Assembly: GCA_029267455.1 (NCBI GenBank)
Contig: JAJUIX010000102.1
Coordinates: 1 to 5,597 of the forward strand
From: Enteractinococcus sp.
GTDB taxonomy: Bacteria > Actinomycetota > Actinomycetes > Actinomycetales > Micrococcaceae
Reading direction: 5' to 3'
DNA: 5,597 bases
How positions within the stretch are numbered: the stretch's first letter is position 1; each line of letters begins with the position of its first letter. A program made the translations under genes and the position numbers. Under the pieces are notes generated by a model. That model had not been told where the DNA came from and did no database searches. It worked only from the letters and a program-made list of their open reading frames with translations. Positions 1 to 4,977 of the stretch are shown one piece after another.

Positions 1-384
1 ATATGCCGGTGTCATTAACGTGATCGGGGCTCCAGGCGTAGTAAATATCCTTGCGACCACGTCGTATGCGATCATGACATCTGAGATTGGCCGGACGGCC
101 CGGTGAGAAATGTTCAGTCCGTGGCATGCATAGTAGTCTGCGACGACTTGTCGAAATTCGTGAACTAAAGCTGAAGGCCGGTATCCCAAGGAAGCGCGAC
201 TCGCCCAGGTAGCTAATGCCCGACGAATGTTAGGTGACGGGGCGAAATCCATTTCTGCGACAAAACAGGGCAAAGTCTCGTGGCCGTTGAGGCGTTCAGG
301 AAACATCGTCCACTTCATAGACCCTGCGGCACGCAAGGCAGCAATAGAAACATCACCAAGTATCTCGGGCATCTGTTGAGGCAT
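1..384 (-). CDS. MalY/PatB-type C-S lyase (class I/II aminotransferase fold), N-terminal part only
   Basis: Translating the minus strand from the ATG at 384 gives 128 uninterrupted residues that run off the window at base 1. Landmarks seen are KWTMFP (24-29), LPCFVAEMDF (38-47), SPNIRRAL (50-57), GYRPS (67-71), a DYYACHGL segment (83-90), VRPISDVM (97-104), and the PGAPITLMTPAY segment (117-128) that ends at the edge. This pattern matches the N-terminal third of the MalY/PatB family (AecD in Corynebacterium), PLP enzymes of about 390 residues that cleave cystathionine and other cysteine S-conjugates to pyruvate, ammonia and a thiol in the cytosol. The catalytic lysine lies in the missing part, so activity cannot be judged. 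An in-frame TAG lies 12 bases before the ATG, so no earlier start is possible; only a weak CTGGGG precedes it. The gene is divergent from the class V aminotransferase. Substrate (cystathionine, cystine or another conjugate) is not determined. Confidence 0.85.
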   Translation of the reverse strand, partial: MPQQMPEILGDVSIAALRAAGSMKWTMFPERLNGHETLPCFVAEMDFAPSPNIRRALATWASRASLGYRPSALVHEFRQVVADYYACHGLNISHRAVRPISDVMIAYDVVARIFTTPGAPITLMTPAY

Positions 385-420
385 GGCCCCAGCCTAGTCA
401 GGCATACACAGCGAACTCTA

Positions 421-448
421 GGTGCCAAGCGACAATGCTGGTGCCAGC
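421..448. promoter_or_regulatory. Dyad and direct repeat in the divergent promoter gap (candidate operator)
   Basis: The gap between the two divergent PLP-enzyme genes carries GCTGG-TG-CCAGC (437-448), an inverted repeat with 5-base arms. Its GGTGCCA core recurs at 421-427, 19 bases away (about two helical turns) from the copy at 440-446. A minus-strand -10-like TAGAGT (420-415) adjoins the repeats. The arrangement would suit a dimeric regulator acting on both genes. The arms are short and chance is a real alternative; no regulator gene is visible here. Confidence 0.3.
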
Positions 449-481
449 TACTCGAATATACCCCCTACGTCCAGGGCATCC

Positions 482-495
482 TAGACTTAGGGGCT
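482..495 (+). promoter_or_regulatory. -10-like hexamer just upstream of the aminotransferase start
   Basis: TAGACT at 482-487 fits the actinobacterial TANNNT -10 pattern and ends 8 bases before the ATG at 496. A transcript from it would start at or within about two bases of the ATG, which would make the mRNA leaderless. The only SD-like run, AGGGG (489-493), is just 2 bases from the ATG, too close for normal pairing. No good -35 hexamer is seen 16-18 bases upstream. A second possible -10, TATACC (457-462), would give a conventional short leader. Confidence 0.3.
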
Positions 496-1611
496 ATGAC
501 AGAGAATTCAGTGTTTGAAAGTCCCATAGTCAGTCGTCACCTATTCGGACCAGGTCCATGTAATCCGTACCCAGAAGCCCATATGGCGCTGAGCCTACCG
601 TTGCTGGGGCACTTGGACCCAGCGTTTATTGATGCGATGGATGCCACCAGTGACATGCTACGGAAGGTATGGGGCACCCAGAACCAGCGAACGCTGCCGC
701 TGTCCGCAACCGGTTCTGCCGGGATGGAAGCGGCCTTCGTCAATACGGTACGGCCCGGGGATGTCGTGGTCGTAGCGGTGAACGGCCTCTTTGGTGAACG
801 TATGGTCGAAGTAGCGTCGCGTCATGGCGCTGACGTCATCGCTGTCGAACACGAATACGGTACACCTGTGGACGTTGAGCGGGTCGTGACAGCGCACCCA
901 AACCCGCAGATCATTGCAGCAGTACATGCTGAAACATCCACCGGGGTGGTGTCAAATATTCAGGAGCTGGGTGCAAACAAAGGCGACGCCCTGTTGCTGG
1001 CTGACTGTGTCACGTCAATCGGCGGGATGCCTATCGAACTGGACGCGTGGGGTGTCGATATCGCATATGCCGGCTCGCAAAAGTGTCTGGGAGTTGCACC
1101 GGGACTTGCTCCGTTCACCATCTCTGAACGTGCGTATGAACGTCGAGTAGAGCGGCCAGCCAACTGGTACTTAGACCTAGGTTTGCTGGGTGGTTATGCC
1201 ACCGGAAGTCCGGGCGGGCAACGAACTTACCACCATACGGCACCCACTGGCATGGTGGTCTCCCTGAAGGCTGGTTTAGAGCGTATCTTCGCTGAGGGTT
1301 TGGATGCGGTCTATACGCGCCATGCGGATGCCGGAAAAACACTGCAAGACGGATTAGAAGACATGGGATTGGCCCTATTTGCTGAGCAGGGGTCTCGTCT
1401 GGCGCAACTGACGACGGTTCAGGTACCAGACGGCATAGATTCCGCGGCTGTGCGTGGCTACCTGATGGCTAAATACAACCTGGAAATAGGTGCCGGCACC
1501 GGAGAATATGCGGCAAGAATCTGGCGCATTGGTCTGATGGGCCCCAATGCTACTGAAGCCAATGCTCACTTTGTACTGGCAGCACTACAAGACGCCCTCA
1601 AGAACGCATAG
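496..1611 (+). CDS. Class V aminotransferase, alanine/serine-glyoxylate aminotransferase type
   Basis: This is a PLP-dependent transaminase of 371 residues, close to the usual length of the AGXT/serine-pyruvate family, expected in the cytosol. Seen in order: N-terminal substrate loop GPGPCNPYPEA (18-28), the phosphate-binding turn TGSAGMEA (72-79), ETSTG (146-150), Asp170 in LLADCVTS, which should pair with the pyridine nitrogen, Lys196 in GSQKCLG as the Schiff-base lysine, YHHTAPTG (245-252), and Arg344 in WRIGLMGPNAT, the expected carboxylate-binding arginine. All key residues are present, so it should be active. The frame stays open upstream to a GTG at 280, but that stretch overlaps the divergent lyase gene and has no family similarity; homology begins right after Met at 496. 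The likely reaction is amino-group transfer from Ala, Ser or a similar donor to glyoxylate. The closely related ureidoglycine-glyoxylate enzyme (PucG) cannot be excluded, but no purine-catabolism neighbours are present to support it. Confidence 0.9.
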   Translation: MTENSVFESPIVSRHLFGPGPCNPYPEAHMALSLPLLGHLDPAFIDAMDATSDMLRKVWGTQNQRTLPLSATGSAGMEAAFVNTVRPGDVVVVAVNGLFGERMVEVASRHGADVIAVEHEYGTPVDVERVVTAHPNPQIIAAVHAETSTGVVSNIQELGANKGDALLLADCVTSIGGMPIELDAWGVDIAYAGSQKCLGVAPGLAPFTISERAYERRVERPANWYLDLGLLGGYATGSPGGQRTYHHTAPTGMVVSLKAGLERIFAEGLDAVYTRHADAGKTLQDGLEDMGLALFAEQGSRLAQLTTVQVPDGIDSAAVRGYLMAKYNLEIGAGTGEYAARIWRIGLMGPNATEANAHFVLAALQDALKNA

Positions 1612-1632
1612 CCCCCTGGGGTGAGGCATTGG

Positions 1633-1661
1633 CGTGGTGGGACGACCGCGGCCCCACCACG
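1633..1661. terminator. Hairpin between convergent genes, probable bidirectional terminator
   Basis: A perfect inverted repeat with 9-base arms, CGTGGTGGG (1633-1641) and CCCACCACG (1653-1661), encloses an 11-base GC-rich loop. It begins 21 bases after the aminotransferase stop and lies 13 bases past the malic enzyme stop on the other strand, the expected place for a shared terminator of convergent genes. There is no T-tract on either side; such hairpins are common in actinobacteria but make the call less certain. A small CCCC-CT-GGGG element (1612-1621) precedes it. Confidence 0.6.
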
Positions 1662-1674
1662 TGCAACACACTTG

Positions 1675-3108
1675 TTAGAAATCGATATCGTCTTGGGTTT
1701 TTACAACCCGGTTGGACGAGTTGCCGTTGCGCTCGGCGACCTCGGCAACTGCTTGAGCTACGGCCGGTGAAACCTTGGTATTGAATACCGATGGAATGAT
1801 ATAGCTCGGATTCAGTTCATCTGCGGTAATGGTTTCGGAGATAGCATCTGCGGCAGCGACCAACATGTCCTCGGTGATGTTCGATGCGCCAGCATCCAGG
1901 AGTCCGCGGAAGAGCCCCGGGAAGGCCAACACGTTGTTAATTTGGTTTGGGAAATCTGATCGGCCCGTGGCCACCACGGCAGCGTGTTTGGAGGCGTCGG
2001 TTGGCAGGATTTCAGGGTCGGGGTTGGCCATGGCGAAGACGATAGCGTCGTCGTTCATTGCGGCGACATCCCGCTCGTCCAAGAGGTTTGGTGCAGACAC
2101 GCCGATAAATACATCGGCGCCGACCATGGCTTCCTTCAAGGAGCCGGAGTAGCCTTCTTTGTTGGTATTATCCGCCAACCACTGGCGGTGTTCATCCCGC
2201 TGGGTGGTATTCGGTTCCAGCACACCATCTCTGCCGGCAGCTAGAATATGTTGTGCGCCAGAGGCCTGCAATAGGCGAATAATGGCGTGTCCCGCAGCGC
2301 CGACACCAGAAACGACGATCCGGATATCTTCAATCTTTTTCCCCACAACCTTTAGAGCGTTGTTCAAGGCAGCCTGGGTGACGATAGCGGTGCCGTGTTG
2401 ATCGTCGTGGAAGACGGGGATATCGAGCTCTTCACGCAACCGAGCTTCGATCTCAAAGCAGCGCGGAGCCGAAATATCTTCGAGATTAATACCGCCATAG
2501 GCCGGGGCAATGGCTTTGACGATCTGGACGATCTCATCGGTATCGGTAGTATCCAGGGCAACTGGCCACGCGTCGACGTTTGCAAACTGTTTGAACAATA
2601 CCGCTTTGCCTTCCATGACTGGCATAGCGGCTTCTGGCCCGATATCGCCCAGTCCTAATACTGCGGTTCCGTCTGTCACCACAGCAATGGTATTGCGCTT
2701 GATGGTCAGCTCACGGGCCCGTTGGGTATCTTTGGCAATAGCTTTGCACACGCGAGCGACACCCGGGGTGTAAGCACGTGATAGATCATCACGGTTGCGA
2801 ACGTTGACCTTCGAGGTGGTCTGGAGTTTGCCACCCTGATGCATGTGGAAAGTCCGATCGGAGAGGCTGAGTACTTCAAAGCCTTCCTGGGCCTCAATAG
2901 TGTCCCGGATTTGTTGGCTGTGTGTCTTTCCTAGCGTGTTACAGGCCAAGTTGATGATATTGAATTCGTGGCTGGCGTCAACGATGTCAAGAGCGGTGAT
3001 GGCGGCACCGGCTTCTGCAACGAGCGCAGTGAGGTCGCTGGTTGCGGTGAACGTGGAGGGGGCCTGTACTTTTACGATGATCGAATAGCCGGGGCTAGGT
3101 GTAGCCAT
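1675..3108 (-). CDS. ACT-domain malic enzyme (oxaloacetate-decarboxylating malate dehydrogenase)
   Basis: A complete cytosolic malic enzyme of 477 residues that converts malate to pyruvate and CO2 with reduction of NAD(P), linking the TCA cycle to pyruvate. Residues 8-88 look like an ACT ligand-binding domain, suggesting allosteric control. The malic N-domain follows, with Tyr113 in SRAYTPGVA as the general acid, Lys168 in MEGKAVLFKQF as the general base, metal ligands Glu210-Asp211 in NLEDISAPRCFEIE and Asp235-Asp236 in FHDDQHGTAIV. The C-domain has the Rossmann loop SGVGAAG (267-273), FAMANPDPE (358-366) and FPNQINNVLAFPG (386-398). After the second beta strand, where NAD-preferring members usually have Asp, I read Gly292-Arg293, so cofactor preference is open. 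AAGGAG (3124-3119) sits 10 bases before the ATG, a strong SD that supports this start. TATGGT (3146-3141) is a weak -10 candidate. The gene stands alone, convergent with the aminotransferase. Names used in other species (malE, mez, maeB) cannot be assigned safely. Confidence 0.95.
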   Translation of the reverse strand: MATPSPGYSIIVKVQAPSTFTATSDLTALVAEAGAAITALDIVDASHEFNIINLACNTLGKTHSQQIRDTIEAQEGFEVLSLSDRTFHMHQGGKLQTTSKVNVRNRDDLSRAYTPGVARVCKAIAKDTQRARELTIKRNTIAVVTDGTAVLGLGDIGPEAAMPVMEGKAVLFKQFANVDAWPVALDTTDTDEIVQIVKAIAPAYGGINLEDISAPRCFEIEARLREELDIPVFHDDQHGTAIVTQAALNNALKVVGKKIEDIRIVVSGVGAAGHAIIRLLQASGAQHILAAGRDGVLEPNTTQRDEHRQWLADNTNKEGYSGSLKEAMVGADVFIGVSAPNLLDERDVAAMNDDAIVFAMANPDPEILPTDASKHAAVVATGRSDFPNQINNVLAFPGLFRGLLDAGASNITEDMLVAAADAISETITADELNPSYIIPSVFNTKVSPAVAQAVAEVAERNGNSSNRVVKTQDDIDF

Positions 3109-3173
3109 GTTATTTGAACTCCTTGGCAGGTATACGTAGAACCATAACTATGGCCCTATCGGATTGTGATGGT

Positions 3174-3186
3174 ACGAGCGGCTCGT
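3174..3186. promoter_or_regulatory. Palindrome upstream of the malic enzyme (candidate operator)
   Basis: ACGAGC-G-GCTCGT is a perfect inverted repeat with 6-base arms around a single base. It lies 66-78 bases before the malic enzyme ATG, near where its promoter would be expected. It could be a binding site for a dimeric regulator of malate or carbon metabolism. No regulator is encoded in the window, so this rests on symmetry and position only. Confidence 0.3.
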
Positions 3187-3318
3187 GTGCACTACCTGGC
3201 GATCATGGGTAAATGACGACAGCACATGCAGCAGCACTGGCCTGGTAAGGCTCAAAGGCCACATGATTCGACATTGCAGACTACCACGCTCGCCCCCTGA
3301 TCTGATAAGGGTTCAGAC

Positions 3319-3347
3319 TTGTTGAGCCCGAATACTTGAAATATCTT
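3319..3347 (+). promoter_or_regulatory. Possible plus-strand promoter with a long leader to the small ORF
   Basis: TTGTTG (3319-3324) and TATCTT (3342-3347) are separated by exactly 17 bases; the -10 matches the TATAAT consensus at 4 of 6 positions and the -35 at 3 of 6. Transcription would begin near 3354 and leave about 255 bases before the small ORF at 3610, an unusually long leader. The match is moderate and could be chance. Confidence 0.25.
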
Positions 3348-3523
3348 GGAACCCCTGGTGTTTCATCGTGACCTGCATTACAGTTGACGCTTATCGGTGC
3401 TCCGACGAAGCAGTATCCGAAGCTCAACGGGCCTGACGGATTCTTTGACCCCGCAGAATCTGAGCCTGGACTCCACGTTGTATCTTAGGCGGCCTGCCTG
3501 ACATTCGGTTCACAAGCCGAAGC

Positions 3524-3546
3524 TTGACATCTGCTGATACCAGCAG
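3524..3546 (+). promoter_or_regulatory. Consensus -35 box abutting a perfect inverted repeat
   Basis: TTGACA (3524-3529) is a perfect -35 consensus. One base later comes CTGCTG-ATAC-CAGCAG (3531-3546), a perfect inverted repeat that would fill the spacer between -35 and -10, a classical operator position. The hexamer at the 17-base spacing (CGGATC, 3547-3552) is a poor -10, so the promoter either needs an activator, uses another sigma factor, or is not real. It lies about 80 bases upstream of the small ORF. The repeat could also act as an RNA hairpin if transcription starts farther upstream. Confidence 0.3.
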
Positions 3547-3609
3547 CGGATCCCACAGACCCAACTATTTACCCGCACGTTCGTGCCCGAGGTCTTTGAG
3601 GAGATTATC

Positions 3610-3783
3610 ATGACTTCAGTTTCCAACACTTCATCGAATTCACCGCAACGCAACAACCCACCCCACTACTTCCATAGTTTCCCAGTTGGTGGTGCTGATC
3701 CAGATTTTGTCCCGACTGAACGTGCTAAGCCTGCGCTGTGCTCGATTCCTGTCCTGGGGAAAATGTTGCCCCAGTGCAAGTAG
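3610..3783 (+). CDS. Small unknown protein, 57 residues
   Basis: I do not recognise this protein. The ATG at 3610 is preceded by GAGGAG (3598-3603) at a 6-base spacing, one of the best SDs in the window. The frame extends back to a GTG at 3583, but that would place the SD inside the gene, so the ATG is preferred. The N-terminal 25 residues are rich in Ser, Asn, Pro and His and look disordered; the middle reads FPVGGADPDFVPTERAKPA (24-42), and the C-terminus is more hydrophobic with two cysteines (Cys44 and Cys56) in LCSIPVLGKMLPQCK. There is no signal peptide, membrane helix or known domain. Codon choice (GTT GGT GGT GCT, CGT GCT AAG) resembles a normally expressed gene. It could be an uncharacterised small protein, a peptide precursor or a regulatory leader peptide; an unexpressed chance ORF remains possible. 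Confidence 0.55.
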   Translation: MTSVSNTSSNSPQRNNPPHYFHSFPVGGADPDFVPTERAKPALCSIPVLGKMLPQCK

Positions 3784-3817
3784 CGCCCCGGCGGCTCACT
3801 CGGTCGGCTCAGGGTGC
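3783..3817 (+). terminator. Weak GC-rich hairpin after the small ORF
   Basis: The last base of the small ORF stop codon begins GCGCCC (3783-3788), which can pair with GGGTGC (3812-3817) including one G-U pair, with a smaller possible stem inside. No T-tract follows. It might end the small-ORF transcript, but it is imperfect and may be only a GC-rich spacer. Confidence 0.25.
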
Positions 3818-3830
3818 CGTTAAGCTCCCA

Positions 3831-3858
3831 TCGGAACATCGCGGAACAGTTGTAGGAT
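3831..3858 (+). promoter_or_regulatory. Candidate promoter for the TPR-phosphatase pair
   Basis: TAGGAT (3853-3858) matches the -10 consensus at 4 of 6 positions and the actinobacterial TANNNT form. A weak -35, TCGGAA (3831-3836), lies 16 bases upstream. This would start transcription near 3865, giving a leader of roughly 60 bases before the TTG at 3928. An alternative is TTGTAG (3850-3855) with TGCTAT (3872-3877), also at 16-base spacing. Confidence 0.3.
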
Positions 3859-3927
3859 GGAGACATTGTAGTGCTATGCCTGACGAGTAACGTGCAGGCT
3901 CAACAATGACCCAAGGACGCATTTACT

Positions 3928-4971
3928 TTGACCGATACCACTGGAAACCAGCCGAAGCATCGTGGAGATGCATCACGTTCCGATCGTCGAGACGGCGACC
4001 GAGGACGTCCCCAACGACAGGCGGGACGTCGCAACGCGAACCGTGGCAACCAGCGAGGCCGGTCAGAACGTGGCAGTGATCGACGTTCTCAACGGGGTAA
4101 GGGTCCCTACCGCGATAAAGGGCAGCGCCGTCCCCGTCAGGAAGAAGAAACTCACAAGCCACAACACAATCCAGCCGACCTTCGCTCAGCGAATCGACCG
4201 GACCGCGGGCGCTCGCCAGACATTGATGACGATGTCACGGGCCGCGAGTTAGATAAAAGCGTACAACGCGAATTGAGCACACTCGATGCAAACAACCGCC
4301 CGTGGGTGCAAAAACACCTCGTCATGGCCGGACGCTTACTTGACGAAGACCCAGAACTGGCTTTCGAACACGCTCTTGCTGCCTCCCGACGCGGTGGACG
4401 CCTAGCGGTGGTACGTGAAGCCGCGGGGATGACAGCATACGCTGCCGGAAAATTTTCCGAGGCACTTCGAGAATTTCGAACCTACCGCCGCATCAGTGGT
4501 GACCACGCGCACCTCCCCGAAATGGTTGATGCAGAGCGTGCCCTTGGGCGTCCTGATAAGGCACTCGAGCTGGCTGCTGAAGTCCCACGAGATAAACTGC
4601 CGGTGACTTCCAGAGTAGAACTCGCGATTGTCGTTTCGGCGATTCACCTAGACCAAGAAAATCCACAGGCTGCCGTCGAGGCTTTAGAAATTCCCGAATT
4701 GAACCCGCGACGCGGCTTCTCGTACTCGCCGCGGCTCTTCACCGCATACGCCGATGCTCTCTCAGCAGCCGGTCGAACCGAGGAAGCCAGTAAATGGCTC
4801 AAGCTGGCGGCCCGAGCCGAACGGGCATTGGGGCTAGACGTTGAACCTGAACCCGAGATTCTTGACCTCGGGGGCGACGAAGACGAAGCAACCCCGGCGC
4901 TTCGTGCTCGTGACGTCGTGCCTCCTGCGGAGCCAACAGACCGATCGGCCGCCAAAGGTGGCGACAAGTAG
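3928..4971 (+). CDS. Arg/Gly-rich tetratricopeptide-like protein (Rv1691-type)
   Basis: A 347-residue cytosolic protein of unproven function. Residues 1-95 are low-complexity: about 20 arginines between residues 12 and 70 with several RG pairs (for example 25-26, 39-40, 43-44, 48-49, 56-57), resembling RNA- or nucleic-acid-binding tails. Residues 105-300 form an alpha-helical core with TPR-like helix pairs, including RPWVQKHLVMAGRLLDEDPE (124-143), ALAASRRGGRLAVVREAAG (149-167) and YADALSAAGRTEEASKWLKL (274-293). The C-terminal 45 residues are acidic, then polar. The core resembles the actinobacterial TPR protein usually found next to a HAD-IIA phosphatase, as here, which supports the assignment. 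The start is a TTG with AAGGA (3913-3917) 10 bases upstream; the nearby ATG at 3905 is in another frame. The stop is followed two codons later, in the same frame, by the phosphatase start, so the two probably form an operon. The basic tail suggests RNA or ribosome contact, but that is inference. Confidence 0.8.
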   Translation: MTDTTGNQPKHRGDASRSDRRDGDRGRPQRQAGRRNANRGNQRGRSERGSDRRSQRGKGPYRDKGQRRPRQEEETHKPQHNPADLRSANRPDRGRSPDIDDDVTGRELDKSVQRELSTLDANNRPWVQKHLVMAGRLLDEDPELAFEHALAASRRGGRLAVVREAAGMTAYAAGKFSEALREFRTYRRISGDHAHLPEMVDAERALGRPDKALELAAEVPRDKLPVTSRVELAIVVSAIHLDQENPQAAVEALEIPELNPRRGFSYSPRLFTAYADALSAAGRTEEASKWLKLAARAERALGLDVEPEPEILDLGGDEDEATPALRARDVVPPAEPTDRSAAKGGDK

Positions 4972-4977
4972 TTGGAG

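Larger units (their letters stand above)
3109..3597. other. Long intergenic region between the malic enzyme and the small ORF
   Basis: About 490 bases with no convincing protein gene on either strand and no recognisable tRNA or rRNA. It contains, left to right, the malic enzyme SD (3119-3124), a palindrome (3174-3186), a 6-bp inverted repeat TGGCCT/AGGCCA (3238-3243 and 3256-3261), GGGTTC/GAACCC arms (3309-3314 and 3349-3354), a promoter-like pair (3319-3347), a GTTGAG/CTCAAC pair (3321-3326 and 3423-3428), TTCGG/CCGAA arms around 3505-3522, and TTGACA with a CTGCTG/CAGCAG repeat (3524-3546). This density of short complementary segments suggests a regulatory leader or small RNA, but I recognise no known family. 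Confidence 0.5.

Noticed and set aside
280..495. Upstream extension of the aminotransferase to a GTG at 280
   Set aside because: It overlaps the divergent lyase gene, adds 72 residues unlike the family, and the known N-terminal motif begins just after the ATG at 496.
1829..2773. Plus-strand ORFs of 80-107 codons opposite the malic enzyme
   Set aside because: They are antisense shadows of a gene with complete catalytic motifs and have no SD-supported starts or recognisable domains.
3290..3315. Resemblance to the TPP riboswitch segment (CCTGATCTG-ATAA)
   Set aside because: The required upstream CTGAGA element and matching stems are absent, and the downstream gene is not thiamine-related.
3281..3484. 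67-codon open frame on the minus strand in the intergenic region
   Set aside because: It follows a TAA without an ATG or GTG start, is rich in Gly, Pro and Ser, uses rare AGA, AGG and ATA codons, and has no SD.
3503..3524. GGTTCACAAGCC resembling a tRNA T-arm
   Set aside because: No acceptor stem, D-arm or anticodon arm can be placed around it, and the loop lacks the usual TTCGA-type sequence.
3666..3866. 66-residue minus-strand ORF opposite the small plus-strand ORF
   Set aside because: No SD precedes its ATG, while the plus-strand ORF has an excellent one; the composition looks like a shadow frame.
3905..4072. Frame-2 ORF starting at ATG 3905
   Set aside because: No SD, about 55 codons, and it overlaps the low-complexity Arg-rich start of the TPR gene, whose frame has a clear homologous core.
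3962..4252. 96-codon ORF in another frame over the Arg-rich tail
   Set aside because: GC-rich low-complexity coding sequence commonly leaves long alternative frames open; it lacks an SD and ends before the conserved core.
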